Source of the DNA: Bacteroidales bacterium
Lineage (GTDB): Bacteria > Bacteroidota > Bacteroidia > Bacteroidales > UBA932
DNA length: 64,000 nt
Direction of reading: 5' to 3'
NCBI GenBank assembly: GCA_017439305.1
Contig: JAFSJK010000088.1
Coordinates: 52,219 to 116,218, forward strand
Shown: positions 25,266 through 35,516 of the stretch, piece by piece
Numbering within the stretch: the stretch's first letter is position 1
Layout of the letters: the number at the start of each line of letters is the position of its first letter
The notes under the pieces: generated by a model
The model's database searches: none
Told to the model about the DNA's origin: nothing
What the model saw: the letters and a program-made list of their open reading frames with translations, nothing else
Program-made: the position numbers and the translations under genes

Positions 25266-26674
25266 GGAACAGACTCTCCCTCTTTATCCTGTCTTTGGCA
25301 GGCCTGCTGGTCTCCTGTTCCCGTTCCGTGGAACCGGGGCTGTACCAGATGCAGGACGGTTTCCTGCGGGTCGGCCTTGATTCCCTGGGTCGGGAGGAAG
25401 CCGTTTTCTACCGGAACACCGGGAATCTATGGGCGGATACGACCCATCTTGTCCTCGACGGGAAAAAGTTGTCGCTGAAGCCTTATGTGGCTCCTGAATT
25501 CCGGGAGTTCTCCGACCGGGACCTGTATTTGAATCCCTTGTTTGCGGTAGGGGAGACCAAGGATGTCGTCTATGGCCGGGTGGTCCGCAATGCGTCGTCC
25601 GAAAGGGAAACGGAGGACCTTACGCTGGATATCTATTATCCCAGGAATGACCGGGCCGACCTGCGTCCCTTGCTGGTGATGCTTCACGGCGGCGGGTTCA
25701 AGGATGGAGACAAGCGGGATACCACGGTCGTCGAATGGTGCCGGCATTTCGCTTCCCTCGGATACGTCGTCTCTTCCGTCAATTACCGACAAGGATACCG
25801 GCGGACCGTCGAGTCCACGGATGACGCCCTCTATCGCGCCCTCAAGGATGCGAATGCTTCCGTGCGGTTCCTTTTGAAGCGGGACTCGCTCCTGATTGAC
25901 CGGGACAGGATCTTCGCATCCGGGATGGATGCCGGTGCCATCACGGCACTCAGCCTGGCCTACATGCGGGAGGAAAACCTCCCGGAAGTCATTCAGGAAA
26001 AGGAAGATACGACCGTCGTAGTCCACCAGCCCCTGATGCGCGGTTTCGATGTCCGTGCCGTGGCCAATCTGTGGGGAGCCATCACGGATACGTCCATCCT
26101 TCACAACGCCGTGATACCGGTCATCTCCTTCCAAAGCCAGAATGATCCTGTCGTTCCTTTCGGGGAAGGTTATCCTTATGACGGACCGGTCGAAGAGGAA
26201 ACGAATTTCTTCAAGGCTGCTCTGGAAGCCATTCTCTCCCTTTTCCTGCCGGATGCGCATCCCTTCCGGAAGATGTTCGGCGCCGGGATGATCGACCGCA
26301 TCTTGAAATCAAGGCAGGTGGGTTCGGAACTGCATGCCTATGATACGGAGCGTCATGATCTCCTTTACGCTGAGGACGGAACCATCGACTATCCGTTCTT
26401 CGATGCTGTCAAGGAGATGACTGCCCGCTTCTTTTCCACCAGGATGGAAACCAATCCCGTCTCGCTCCGACAGGATCCGGAGGATCTTCAGGTATTTGTC
26501 ATCAACGACCTGGAAGTCCAGACCTGCCTGTGGAAAGTGGAGGGCGGCGTCATACTCGGAAAGAGCTCCGATACGATCCGGGTCCTTCTGTTCCCGGATG
26601 CATCGGAGCACTCCGTTTCCGTCAGCGGTGTCTATTCTTCCGGTCTGACGTTCTTCGAGACGGTGGAACTGTAA
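25262..26674 (+). CDS. Alpha/beta hydrolase-fold lipoprotein with Asp in the nucleophile elbow
   Basis: The 470-residue protein has a lipoprotein leader (MRNRLSLFILSLAGLLVSC). An alpha/beta hydrolase domain follows, recognisable from LDIYYPRNDR, the oxyanion loop MLHGGGF (residues 140-146), SVNYRQGYRR and the elbow IFASGMDAGAITALSLAY. The expected GxSxG reads GMDAG, so residue 223 is aspartate (codon GAT at 25928-25930) where relatives have the serine nucleophile. A possible catalytic histidine is in TERHDLLY. A C-terminal extension of about 60 residues resembles a secretion-type beta domain. It overlaps the nucleotidase stop by 4 bases. It is either an Asp-nucleophile enzyme or a non-catalytic binding protein. 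Confidence 0.8.
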   Translation: MRNRLSLFILSLAGLLVSCSRSVEPGLYQMQDGFLRVGLDSLGREEAVFYRNTGNLWADTTHLVLDGKKLSLKPYVAPEFREFSDRDLYLNPLFAVGETKDVVYGRVVRNASSERETEDLTLDIYYPRNDRADLRPLLVMLHGGGFKDGDKRDTTVVEWCRHFASLGYVVSSVNYRQGYRRTVESTDDALYRALKDANASVRFLLKRDSLLIDRDRIFASGMDAGAITALSLAYMREENLPEVIQEKEDTTVVVHQPLMRGFDVRAVANLWGAITDTSILHNAVIPVISFQSQNDPVVPFGEGYPYDGPVEEETNFFKAALEAILSLFLPDAHPFRKMFGAGMIDRILKSRQVGSELHAYDTERHDLLYAEDGTIDYPFFDAVKEMTARFFSTRMETNPVSLRQDPEDLQVFVINDLEVQTCLWKVEGGVILGKSSDTIRVLLFPDASEHSVSVSGVYSSGLTFFETVEL

Positions 26675-26678
26675 GGAT

Positions 26679-27188
26679 TCATTCCTTGTCCGGAAGGATG
26701 ATTACGGTCATCCCCAGGAAAACGGAGGGTTTCAGTTCGAGGATGTCCTCATTCTTCATCCGGATACACCCTTCCGTCACCCTGCTTCCGATGGAAGCGG
26801 GAAGATGGGTGCCGTGAATCCCGATGTCGCGGTAGCCCGGCACATCCAGCCGGAAGAACCAGGGACCGTAGGCATCCTTGATGGGTCCTTTCCCGTCCTT
26901 GAAGTCGTGCGGGATTCCCTTGGCATTCAGGAGCTGGTTGATCTTGAATGTCCCTTCCGGGGTCTTGTGGTCTCCTCTTTTCTGTTTGTTCCCGAAGTTC
27001 TTTCCGCAGGCGATGCCGTATGTCTTAACGGCCTTCCCTGCGGCGTCGAAATAAGTGAGGGTAAAGGCCTGCTTGTCAATCAGCAGGTAGGGCTCTCCCT
27101 TCGGGCCGTTTCCTTGTGCAAAACCGGAAACGGACAGGAGTATTCCCACGAGCAACAGGGAAATCGACAGGACTGTTTTCTTGTTCAT
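26679..27188 (-). CDS. L,D-transpeptidase (YkuD domain), exported
   Basis: The 169-residue protein has a signal peptide (MNKKTVLSISLLLVGILLSVSGFA) and then a YkuD catalytic domain. The active-site signature is clear near residues 123-142: IGIHGTHLPASIGSRVTEGCIRM, that is a histidine followed by S-x-G-C-x-R with the catalytic cysteine. These enzymes cross-link peptidoglycan stem peptides or attach proteins to them. TPEGTF near residue 78 is also conserved. The gene converges on the hydrolase gene with 4 bases between stops. Confidence 0.94.
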   Translation of the reverse strand: MNKKTVLSISLLLVGILLSVSGFAQGNGPKGEPYLLIDKQAFTLTYFDAAGKAVKTYGIACGKNFGNKQKRGDHKTPEGTFKINQLLNAKGIPHDFKDGKGPIKDAYGPWFFRLDVPGYRDIGIHGTHLPASIGSRVTEGCIRMKNEDILELKPSVFLGMTVIILPDKE

Positions 27189-27315
27189 GGCTGTTATTCT
27201 ATATCCCTTGCTTGATTGCCTGGTTTTGCAAAGATAATTTTTTTTATATTTGTGACAAAGTGTATAGTATGAATGACGGAATGATGACCTGCATTCATCC
27301 TTGAAATGGCGTAGT

Positions 27316-28059
27316 ATGAAACAAAACTGGCAGTTGGAATCAGAATCAGATACGGAACATACTCGGTTCGAGAATGTTTTTGAAATAGAGGAGACCGTCC
27401 CGTCTTATCAGGAGACTGAGCCTGAACAAGAATCGCTGGACGAACCCGTGCCTGAACCCGTGCCTGAACCCCACCCCGAACCTCTATCCGAATCGAAGCC
27501 GAAAAGAGAGCCGCCGAAGTCCAAGAAAAAGAAAGCGGGCAAGGCTGGTTGGTGGATAGCCTTGGGAACTGCGGTTATCGTTGTGGGGATAATGGTTGTC
27601 CTGTTCGGTGGAAATGCGAAATCCGGGAGTAGTAAGAAGGCGGAAAAGGAGAGGGGATATTATGAGGCTATGGTCACAGCCTGCAGGGATTCCATCCGCG
27701 CTTGGGGCGATTTTCGGGGTACGGTCCCCTCTGAAGCCTTGGATTTGCTGTCACGTATCAAGAAGGATGAATTGTTGTATGGCCAGAATGCCGAAGGGTA
27801 TGATGCTTCAGCCGGTTTGGCCGAGAAGTTGGTTGAAAAGATGCAGGCGGCAACGGACAAGTGGGAGACGGCCGGTGATGCGCAAAGACCGGTCAATCCC
27901 TTGATGGCGCGGGATTGTTACGGTCTGGCACTTCAGTTGGCTCAATCTGTCGAATCCGTTGAGCGGGAGATATTCGGTCTGGATGCCGCTGCTGTCCAGA
28001 AGAGAGGGCGCTCCAGGCAGATCCAATCCAAGATTGAACGATTGCAAGAATCAAAGTAG
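27316..28059 (+). CDS. Single-pass membrane protein with acidic Pro-Glu repeat
   Basis: The 247-residue protein has no recognised family. From the ATG at 27316 it has an acidic N-terminal region with a PEPVPEPVPEPHPEP repeat near residues 45-65. A lysine-rich stretch (KPKREPPKSKKKKAGKAG) comes next, then one membrane segment (WWIALGTAVIVVGIMVVLF, near 80-98) and a helical extracytoplasmic region of about 145 residues. Topology is therefore N-in with a periplasmic helical domain. DNA is AT-richer than neighbours. It is followed after 12 bases by the TPR/MORN protein, so the two probably act together. A TATATTTG element lies at 27245-27252. Confidence 0.75.
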   Translation: MKQNWQLESESDTEHTRFENVFEIEETVPSYQETEPEQESLDEPVPEPVPEPHPEPLSESKPKREPPKSKKKKAGKAGWWIALGTAVIVVGIMVVLFGGNAKSGSSKKAEKERGYYEAMVTACRDSIRAWGDFRGTVPSEALDLLSRIKKDELLYGQNAEGYDASAGLAEKLVEKMQAATDKWETAGDAQRPVNPLMARDCYGLALQLAQSVESVEREIFGLDAAAVQKRGRSRQIQSKIERLQESK

Positions 28060-28071
28060 ATTTCCAGTCTG

Positions 28072-29712
28072 ATGAAAAAGAAAGGTTTTCTCTTTTTGAT
28101 GATGTTGCTCCTGGCAGCGTCGTCTCCCATGTTTGCCCAGGTAAACTGCTATTCCGGTTCTCGGAGTCAAGGTCTCGCGCTGATGAAGAGTGGACAATAT
28201 GAAACCGCCATCGATGTATTCAAGGGGGCGATGTTATGTCCGGACAAGCCTGCAGACAATGACTTGCAGGCGAGAATCTCGGAATGCCAGAGAAAGATCC
28301 GGGAGCGGACGGAAGCCCATCAGAAACGAAAAGCGGAGCAGGCTCAGAGGCTCGAGGAGAATGAGCGCAGGCGGGAAGCTGAACTCGCTTCCATCGGCTA
28401 TATGGAAATAAGGGGATTGGAATTTGCCAATTCCGTCAACGGCAAGTTCCAGGGGGAGCCGGGAGATCCTTTGTTTGAGAGTTCGACCCGGAACATCCAT
28501 CCGGTCCTGTCGTACCGGGGACTTGCCCATGGATCCAAGACTGTTGAACTGGGGATCAGATTCATCGCTCCCGACGGGACACTTGTCGGCGGAACCGCTA
28601 CACCCGAGGGTTATTCCTATAAGTACACGGCGACAGTTGACCCCCAAGGGGGGCGTTTGAACATTATCGGCTGGGGCAACAATGATCAGTGTATTTTCCA
28701 GCCCGGCGTCCATACATGTGAGATATGGTGTAACGGGAATAAACTGACATCCGGCACATTCACCATTTATGAAGATGCTTTTGCGAACTATGGTGGCGTA
28801 TTCTATGTCACCGGCCTTACCCTTGCGAACACTACGTTTGACAACGAAATGCTCAGTGGTTATGGCGCGACCCTGTTCTCGGATGACCTCCGGTATCTAA
28901 AAGCCAGGCTCCGGTACAGTTCCGACCGGAGCCGGAAGGTGGACTTGTCTGTCAAGATCATGAAACCGGACGGAACGGACATCTCGGATACGGATTCGTA
29001 TTTTATCAATGCCGGGACCGGACTGGAACTGCCGTTGACGGGCTGGGGAGCCAAGAGGATGAGTATTTTCTCTCCCGGTACGTATCAATATGAGATCTGG
29101 TTCGAAGGCCGCAAACTGTATACGCAGACTTTCTATGTCGTCGAATCGGATTGGCGGGTGTCGATGAACCGGGTGATGCTCGACCGGAGCGCGGAAGTCT
29201 ATCCGGAAGATAACAGCAAGTATCGGGGCGGTTTTTCCGATTCGGGTGACATCTGGAACCGGAACGGACTCGGCGTCTATTCCTGGCCGGACGGCTCTTT
29301 CTATTGGGGAGAATGGGCTGACGGTGTCTGTGAAGGGGATGGCCTTTATATCGCGGCAGCCACCTATACGCTCAGCCATTGTCCCGGCTGTACCTTCTAT
29401 GTGGGGTCTTATGTCAACAATTCCAGGTCCGGCTGGGGTGCCTGCTACGATATGGACGGCAATCTGGTGTATGAGGGGAACTTCTCTGCGGACTATCCGA
29501 CAGGCTCTTTCCCGTCCGCCGGGCAGTCAAATAAAAGATTCCAGATCCTGAAAGTCGACGGAGGCTACTATGTCGGTGAAACCTTGGACGGCAGAATGCA
29601 CGGAAAGGGGATTTTCATCTCCGATTCGGGGGATGCCTGGTACGGTAACTGGGCCGGTGGGTCCAGACAGGGAGAAGGGCTTGATCTCCGCCGGTATTCG
29701 GACCAATACTAG
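28072..29712 (+). CDS. Exported protein: TPR-like, coiled coil, duplicated beta domain, MORN repeats
   Basis: The 546-residue protein has a signal peptide (to about residue 24, MFAQ) and four parts. Residues 25-70 look like one tetratricopeptide repeat (GLALMKSGQYETAIDVFKGAM). Residues 72-108 are a charged coiled coil. Residues 110-360 hold two copies of an Ig-like beta unit, each ending in a block of the type F-x-PG-x6-W-x-G-x-KL (HTCEIWCNGNKLTSGTF and YQYEIWFEGRKLYTQTF). Residues 370-540 carry MORN repeats (FYWGEWADGVCEGDG, YYVGETLDGRMHGKG, AWYGNWAGGSRQGEG). No catalytic site is visible. It is probably a periplasmic or surface scaffold paired with the upstream membrane protein. Its stop overlaps the convergent antiporter gene by 4 bases. 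Confidence 0.8.
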   Translation: MKKKGFLFLMMLLLAASSPMFAQVNCYSGSRSQGLALMKSGQYETAIDVFKGAMLCPDKPADNDLQARISECQRKIRERTEAHQKRKAEQAQRLEENERRREAELASIGYMEIRGLEFANSVNGKFQGEPGDPLFESSTRNIHPVLSYRGLAHGSKTVELGIRFIAPDGTLVGGTATPEGYSYKYTATVDPQGGRLNIIGWGNNDQCIFQPGVHTCEIWCNGNKLTSGTFTIYEDAFANYGGVFYVTGLTLANTTFDNEMLSGYGATLFSDDLRYLKARLRYSSDRSRKVDLSVKIMKPDGTDISDTDSYFINAGTGLELPLTGWGAKRMSIFSPGTYQYEIWFEGRKLYTQTFYVVESDWRVSMNRVMLDRSAEVYPEDNSKYRGGFSDSGDIWNRNGLGVYSWPDGSFYWGEWADGVCEGDGLYIAAATYTLSHCPGCTFYVGSYVNNSRSGWGACYDMDGNLVYEGNFSADYPTGSFPSAGQSNKRFQILKVDGGYYVGETLDGRMHGKGIFISDSGDAWYGNWAGGSRQGEGLDLRRYSDQY

Positions 29713-31958
29713 CCCATTATCCGGTCTACATCCTCTTTTTCTCCCACGATCCACAGTACGTCACCGTCCTCGAAAGGGACGGTGACGTCTGGTACATGGA
29801 GTTCACCGTCGCTTTTTTCCACGCCGGCGAGAAGGCAATGGAAACTGTCGCGGATGCCCGCCTCACGGAGTGTCTTGCCTACGAAGGGGGAACTGCTGGT
29901 GACAGGGACGCACCGCAGCAGCATCTCGCCACTGTGGTAGCGTTCGTCTTCAAGGTCGATGGCGCTGGCATTCAGTTGTTTCCCGAATTCCTCCAAGTCG
30001 TTGTCGGTACCGATGACCTGGATACGGTCCTTGGGGAAGATGCGGTCGGTCGCCTTGGGAATGTTGATCCGGAGAGCTCCGCGAAGGATGGAGACGACCT
30101 GGATGTCGAACCGCTTTCCGAGATTGAGCTGGGCCAGCGTCTGGCCGCCCCATTCGATTTCAGCGGGGACGTCGAAATCGGCCAGGTGCATATCCTTCGA
30201 CAGGAGTCGGGAGGCATATTCAGGTTTCTTTTCTCCCAGGTACTCGGCGCGAAGTTCACGGGAGCGGAAATTCGTCAGGAAAGTCCGTTCGATGCGCTGT
30301 GCGTTCCGCTTGATAAAACGGCTGGAGACCATCAGGAAGACGGCCGCGAAGGCAATCAAGGCGATCAGGACGACGGAAATGTGGAACAGCCGGGCCAGGA
30401 CATAGAACACGAATCCCAGGGCCAGGACATACCGGAGGACGATTGTCGCGACAAGGAGCGGACGGTTGGACCGGTTTTCCGCCCAGAGGGCCTGGAAGGA
30501 ATCGGAATGGCTGTGCTTGACCACGATGGTCCTCAGGAAGGGCGAAAGGGCCATCAGGGTGACAGCGGCCGAGATGATATTGGCCCAGGGGGCGGGAACC
30601 CATTTGGCGACGAAAGGGACCAGCAGACCGAAGGAAAGCCCGCAGATGGCGATGCAGATGATGCCGTAGATCAGGATGACCTTCAGGATGGAACCGATGT
30701 ACTGTTTCCACTCGCTGGTCTTGCCGGTTGCCGGAGTGCTGGAGGTGGAATAGTTGTCCAGGAATGACCGGACGCGTCCGGGAAGGTGCTTGTATACAAA
30801 GCCGTAGGCCGGTTCAGCCAGCCGGATCATGTACGGGGTCAGGAAGATGGTGATGACCGAAACCGCAACGACGATCGGGTAGAGGAAACTGCCGGTCACG
30901 CCCAGCGAGAGGCCGAGCGTGGCGATGATGAAGGCGAACTCGCCGATCTGTGTCAGGGAGAATCCGCACTGCATCGCCGTCTTCAGGGATTGCCCGGACA
31001 GGAGGACGCCGGTGGTAGCGAAGAACAACTGGCCGACGATTACCGTCAGGGTAATGACCACGATGGGAAGCCAGTACTGGCCGATCATCGCCGGGTCCAC
31101 CATCATTCCCACGGAAACGAAGAAGATGGCACCGAACAGGTCCTTGACCGGTTTGACCAGATGCTCAATATGCTCGGCTTCAATGGTTTCTGCCAGAATG
31201 GAGCCCATGATGAAGGCACCGAAGGCGGCGGAGAACCCAGTCTTCGCAGCCAGGACGACCATCCCGAAGCACAGGCCCAGGGCTACGACGAGCAGCGTCT
31301 CGTCGTTCATCAATTTCTTGGCCCAGCGCAGCAGCTGGGGAATCAGGTAAATGCCCACCAGGATCCAGAGGACAAGGAAGAAGACCAGTTTTCCCACGGA
31401 GAACAACAGTTCCCGTCCCTCGAAATTGTTGGATACGGCTACCGTCGACAGGACGACCATCAGCACGACGGCCAGGATGTCTTCCAAAATGAGGATGGAC
31501 ATCACCAGACCGGCGAATTGTTTCTTGGCAAGTCCCAGGTCTTCGAAGGCCTTGTAGATGATGGTGGTGGAAGACATCGAGATCATTCCGCCCAGGAAAA
31601 GGGCGTCCATCTTGCTCCAGCCGAAACTGGAACCGACCGTGAACCCCAGGAAGATCATGCCGAAGATGATGGTGAGGGCCGCGATGACGGCCGGCCCGCC
31701 CACCTTGACGATCTTCTTGAAACTGAATTCCAGACCCAGGGCGAACAGGAGGAAGATCACGCCGATGTCCGACCAGGTGTGGATACTGGCCGTGTCGATG
31801 ACCGACGGGGTGAGGGCAAAGTGCGGGCTCGCGATGAAACCCGCCACGATGTACCCCAGCACAAGCGGCTGCTTGAGCTTCTTGAAGATGAGGGTCATCA
31901 CGCCTGCGCAGATCAGGATCAGCGCCAGGTCGGCTATCAGGGGTTCGATCTCGGCCAT
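29709..31958 (-). CDS. CPA2-family cation:proton antiporter with TrkA-C domain
   Basis: The 749-residue protein has a Na+/H+ exchanger (CPA2, KefB-like) domain of about 12 membrane segments in its first 400 residues. Motifs include GYIVAGFIASP, FALGLEFSF, SMSSTTIIYKAFEDL, LILEDILAVVLM and GFSAAFGAFIMGSILAET. A second membrane block (430-560) follows, then two cytoplasmic TrkA-C-like modules (GKRFDIQVVSILRG with KDRIQVIGTDNDLEEFG, and GKTLREAGIRDSFHCLLAGVE). The usual KTN nucleotide-binding domain is absent. The ATG at 31958 is preferred over a TTG at 31970. It starts 1 base beyond the dsbD stop and is likely co-transcribed with it. Confidence 0.9.
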   Translation of the reverse strand: MAEIEPLIADLALILICAGVMTLIFKKLKQPLVLGYIVAGFIASPHFALTPSVIDTASIHTWSDIGVIFLLFALGLEFSFKKIVKVGGPAVIAALTIIFGMIFLGFTVGSSFGWSKMDALFLGGMISMSSTTIIYKAFEDLGLAKKQFAGLVMSILILEDILAVVLMVVLSTVAVSNNFEGRELLFSVGKLVFFLVLWILVGIYLIPQLLRWAKKLMNDETLLVVALGLCFGMVVLAAKTGFSAAFGAFIMGSILAETIEAEHIEHLVKPVKDLFGAIFFVSVGMMVDPAMIGQYWLPIVVITLTVIVGQLFFATTGVLLSGQSLKTAMQCGFSLTQIGEFAFIIATLGLSLGVTGSFLYPIVVAVSVITIFLTPYMIRLAEPAYGFVYKHLPGRVRSFLDNYSTSSTPATGKTSEWKQYIGSILKVILIYGIICIAICGLSFGLLVPFVAKWVPAPWANIISAAVTLMALSPFLRTIVVKHSHSDSFQALWAENRSNRPLLVATIVLRYVLALGFVFYVLARLFHISVVLIALIAFAAVFLMVSSRFIKRNAQRIERTFLTNFRSRELRAEYLGEKKPEYASRLLSKDMHLADFDVPAEIEWGGQTLAQLNLGKRFDIQVVSILRGALRINIPKATDRIFPKDRIQVIGTDNDLEEFGKQLNASAIDLEDERYHSGEMLLRCVPVTSSSPFVGKTLREAGIRDSFHCLLAGVEKSDGELHVPDVTVPFEDGDVLWIVGEKEDVDRIMG

Positions 31959-31959
31959 G

Positions 31960-33918
31960 TCATTCTGCAATTGCCGGAGAATCCAGGAATGCGATGAATC
32001 CCGGGATGGAGAGGTTGTAGCCGCGCGGACCGGCCAAAACCTCGCCGTCGGGGGAGAGGATGAGGTAGTTGGGCTGGGCGTTCACGTCGAAACGGGTCCG
32101 GGCGATGTAGGCATTCACGCTGCCCAAGGTCTTGAGTGTTTTGCCGGCCGGTGTGGTAAACCACTCGCTTTCCGGGAGTTTCTGCTTGTCGTCGGTATAC
32201 AGGGCGACGATTTCGAAGTTGTCGCGCAGGCGACGGAGCACCTCCGGGTCGCTCCATACCCGGGCCTCCATCTCGCGGCAGTTGGTGCAGCCGTGGCCGG
32301 TGACATCGACAAAGACGGGTTTCCCACTTTCTTTTGCTGCGGCAAGCCCTTCATCCAGCGTGAAATAGCCGGGAAGGTTGTGGGCGATCTTCAGTCCGTA
32401 CCGGTTCCCGCCCGAAGGGGCGGCGGCCGTTGTGCCGGCCACCTGTCCTTCGGCGTAATTGGCAATGATGAAGTCCTGTGTCTCAATGGGCGGCAGATAG
32501 CCGGAAAGGGCCTTCAGCGGAGCGCCGAACATGCCCGGAATCATATACACCACAAATGAGAATACGGCGATGGCGAGCGAAAGCCGCGTGACGCCGATCT
32601 TCTCCACCGGTTCGTCGTGCGTGAACCGGATCTTGCCAAGCAGGTAAAAGCCGAGCAGGGCGAAGACCACGATCCAGATGGCGAGGTAGACCTCCCGGTC
32701 CAGCAGGCCCCAATGATAGGTCTGGTCCGCGACAGACAGGAACTTGAAGCCGAAGGCAACTTCGACAAAGCCCATCACGACCTTCACGGAGTTGAGCCAG
32801 GAACCGCTTTTGAGTTTTTTCAGCAGTTCCGGGAACAGGGCGAAGATGGTGAAGGGGAGGGCGAAGGCTATGGAAAAGGCCAGCATCGTGACCATCGGCG
32901 TCCAGAATTCACCCCGGGTGGACTTGATCAGGACGGAGCCGACGATGGGACCCGTGCAGGAGAAGGACACCAGCACCAGGGTAAGCGCCATGAAGAAGAC
33001 GCCGGCAAGGCCTTTCTTGCCAGATGCCGCATCGCTCTTGTTCTGCCAGGAGGAGGGGAGGACGATCTCGAACGCTCCGAAGAAGGAAGCGGCGAAGACC
33101 ATGAACACAATGAAGAAGAGGAGGTTCGGCAACCAGTGCGTCGCCAGCCAGTTGAAGATGTCGGCGGTCACCGTCTCACCGCCCAGCAGGCGCGTAAGGC
33201 CGATGATGATGCAGATGGGTACCGTATACAGCAGGACGATGAACAAGCCGTACATGAAGGCCTTGAACCGTCCCTCGTGCACGTTTTCCGACCCTTTCAG
33301 GAAGAAGGAGATCGTCATCGGGATCATCGGGAACACGCAGGGCGTCAGGAGCATCGCGAATCCCCACAGGATGGCTTCGATGATGAGTGCCCACAATCCG
33401 CCGTTGCCTTGCGATTCCTCTTCCGGATCGCCTATCGCCGTTTGATGGGAACCGGCCCCTTCCACGAGTGCGACAGTGAATTCCTGCTCCTCCGGGAAGC
33501 TGCACATCTCGTCCGTGCAAGCCTGCCAGTAGACGGATCCTTCCACCGTTTCCGCCCCGTCTACGGTCACTTCCTGGGTCAGGACGACCTTGTCGAAGAA
33601 GACGGGTTCACCCCGGTAATCCCGTTTCTCGGACGCTTCCACCAGTTCACCGGCGGTGAGGTCCGTCACGTAGTCGACCCCGGTCGGATTGCCCTCTTCC
33701 GTTTCGATGCCGTAGATATGCTTCCCGGCTTCGATCCGGCCGGTGAAGGTCAGCCGGTAGGTCTGTTCGGAAACCGGTTCGGAGGTGACTTTCCAGGTTA
33801 CCGACGGCTTGTCGGCAGGCCCCTGGGCAAAAAGGGCAGTGCTCCCGAGAAGGAGCGCTACCAGAAGGGTGATGAATGTCATGCCGGGCCTGCCCCGGCG
33901 TCTCAGGTTACTTTGCAT
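31960..33918 (-). CDS. dsbD: Thiol:disulfide interchange protein DsbD
   Basis: DsbD moves electrons from cytoplasmic thioredoxin to periplasmic thiols. The protein (up to 652 residues) has a signal peptide and an N-terminal immunoglobulin-like domain with CTDEMC. An eight-segment membrane domain has the cysteine pair in [11 protein letters not shown] and [13 protein letters not shown]-terminal thioredoxin domain carries [17 protein letters not shown] (active site CTNC). The start at 33918 overlaps the stop of rny by 11 bases. A second possible start ([13 protein letters not shown]) is at 33882, which would give a cleaner signal peptide. Confidence 0.93.
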   Translation of the reverse strand: MQSNLRRRGRPGMTFITLLVALLLGSTALFAQGPADKPSVTWKVTSEPVSEQTYRLTFTGRIEAGKHIYGIETEEGNPTGVDYVTDLTAGELVEASEKRDYRGEPVFFDKVVLTQEVTVDGAETVEGSVYWQACTDEMCSFPEEQEFTVALVEGAGSHQTAIGDPEEESQGNGGLWALIIEAILWGFAMLLTPCVFPMIPMTISFFLKGSENVHEGRFKAFMYGLFIVLLYTVPICIIIGLTRLLGGETVTADIFNWLATHWLPNLLFFIVFMVFAASFFGAFEIVLPSSWQNKSDAASGKKGLAGVFFMALTLVLVSFSCTGPIVGSVLIKSTRGEFWTPMVTMLAFSIAFALPFTIFALFPELLKKLKSGSWLNSVKVVMGFVEVAFGFKFLSVADQTYHWGLLDREVYLAIWIVVFALLGFYLLGKIRFTHDEPVEKIGVTRLSLAIAVFSFVVYMIPGMFGAPLKALSGYLPPIETQDFIIANYAEGQVAGTTAAAPSGGNRYGLKIAHNLPGYFTLDEGLAAAKESGKPVFVDVTGHGCTNCREMEARVWSDPEVLRRLRDNFEIVALYTDDKQKLPESEWFTTPAGKTLKTLGSVNAYIARTRFDVNAQPNYLILSPDGEVLAGPRGYNLSIPGFIAFLDSPAIAE

Positions 33919-35449
33919 AAGCTACCGATCTGGTCTCCCGGATGACGGTGATCTTCACCTGGCCGGGATAGGTCATTTCATCCTGGATCTTCTTGGCGAT
34001 TTCGCCGGACAGCACTTCGGCCTGCTGGTCGGAGATCTGGTCGGCACCCACGATCACGCGGAGTTCGCGACCGGCCTGGATGGCGTAGGACTTCGTGACG
34101 CCCGGATAGGCGGCAGCGAGGTCTTCCATGCCCTTGAGACGCTTGATATAGGACTCGATCACTTCGCGGCGGGCTCCCGGACGGGCACCGGAGATGGCGT
34201 CGCCCACCAGGACGATCGGGGCGTAGAGGGACGTCATTTCGGTTTCCTCGTGGTGCGCGCCCACGGCGTTGCAGATCTCAGGCTTCTCCTTGTATTGCTC
34301 GGCGAGCTTCATGCCCAGGATGGCGTGCGGCAGGTCCGGCTCCTCTTCGGACACCTTTCCGATATCGTGGAGCAGGCCGGCACGCTTGGCAATCTTGGGG
34401 TTCAGGCCCAGCTCGGAGGCCATGATGGCGCAGATGTTCGCGACTTCACGCGAGTGCTGCAGGAGGTTCTGGCCATAGGAGGAACGGTATTTCATCCGGC
34501 CGATCAGGCGGACGAGTTCCATCGACATCCCGTGGATGCCCAGGTCGATGCAGGTGCGCTTGCCGGTTTCCAGGATCTCATCCTCGAGCTGCTTCTGGAC
34601 CTTGGTGACGACCTCCTCGATGCGGGCGGGATGGATGCGTCCGTCCACCACGAGCTGATGCAGGGCCAGCCGGGCGACTTCGCGGCGGACCGGGTCGAAG
34701 GCGGACAGCATGATGGCATCAGGGGTATCGTCCACGACGATTTCCACGCCCGTCGCAGCTTCGAGAGCCCGGATGTTGCGGCCTTCACGTCCGATGATGC
34801 GTCCCTTGATCTCGTCGTTGTCGATCGGGAAGGTAGTGACGGCGTTCTCGATGGCCGTTTCCGTCGCCGTGCGCTGGATGGTGTTGATGACGATGCGCTT
34901 GGCTTCCTTCGCGGCGTTCAGGCGGGCTTCGTCGATGGTGTCGTTGATGTAGGCCTGGGCCTCGGTCCGGGCTTCCGCCTTCATGTTTTCCATCAGCTGG
35001 TTCTTGGCTTCCTGCGCGGTCATGCCGGCGATGGACTCGATCTGGCGGTTCGCCTGTTCGATGCGGCGGTCGAATTCCTCCTCCTTGCGCTTGAGGGCTT
35101 CCTGCTGTCCCTTGAGGGAGGCCTTGATGTTGTCCACTTCCTTGTTCTTGCGGTCCAGTTCCCCCAGTTTCTGGTTGACGGTGTTCTCCTTCTGCTTGAC
35201 GCGGGATTCGGCTTCACGGACCTGGGCGTTCTTGTTGTTGACGAACTCCTCGTGCTCGGCCTTGAGGGAGAGGAACTTCTCCTTCGCCTGCAGGATCTTG
35301 TCATTCTTGATCTTCTCCGCCTCGATCTCGGCTTTCTCCAGGATCTCCTCCCGTTTTCCCCGAAGGATGGACCTCCGGATGAGTATGTAGGCCGCCAGGG
35401 CCAGGACAGCCCCGACAATCAATCCGATAAGTAACGATACGATATTCAT
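33908..35449 (-). CDS. rny: Ribonuclease Y
   Basis: RNase Y is a membrane-anchored endoribonuclease that starts mRNA decay. The 513 residues show an N-terminal anchor ([21 protein letters not shown]), a long coiled coil (residues 30-200), a KH domain ([19 protein letters not shown]) and an HD domain with [14 protein letters not shown] and HHEETEM. Length is standard. I chose the ATG at 35449, since the nine codons up to an ATG at 35476 run into the terminator of the preceding RNA gene. Confidence 0.96.
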   Translation of the reverse strand: MNIVSLLIGLIVGAVLALAAYILIRRSILRGKREEILEKAEIEAEKIKNDKILQAKEKFLSLKAEHEEFVNNKNAQVREAESRVKQKENTVNQKLGELDRKNKEVDNIKASLKGQQEALKRKEEEFDRRIEQANRQIESIAGMTAQEAKNQLMENMKAEARTEAQAYINDTIDEARLNAAKEAKRIVINTIQRTATETAIENAVTTFPIDNDEIKGRIIGREGRNIRALEAATGVEIVVDDTPDAIMLSAFDPVRREVARLALHQLVVDGRIHPARIEEVVTKVQKQLEDEILETGKRTCIDLGIHGMSMELVRLIGRMKYRSSYGQNLLQHSREVANICAIMASELGLNPKIAKRAGLLHDIGKVSEEEPDLPHAILGMKLAEQYKEKPEICNAVGAHHEETEMTSLYAPIVLVGDAISGARPGARREVIESYIKRLKGMEDLAAAYPGVTKSYAIQAGRELRVIVGADQISDQQAEVLSGEIAKKIQDEMTYPGQVKITVIRETRSVAYAK

Positions 35450-35476
35450 GATATATTGTGTAATAATATGTTCCAT

Positions 35477-35508
35477 AAAAAAGACAGGCCTCCGTTCGGA
35501 GACCTGTC
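35477..35508 (-). terminator. Rho-independent terminator between the 6S-like RNA and rny
   Basis: On the minus strand, GACAGGTCTCC pairs with GGAGGCCTGTC (one G-T) around GAAC and is followed by six U. It stops transcription coming from zapA and the RNA gene, so rny must have its own promoter or rely on readthrough. Confidence 0.85.
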
Positions 35509-35516
35509 CCGGATGG

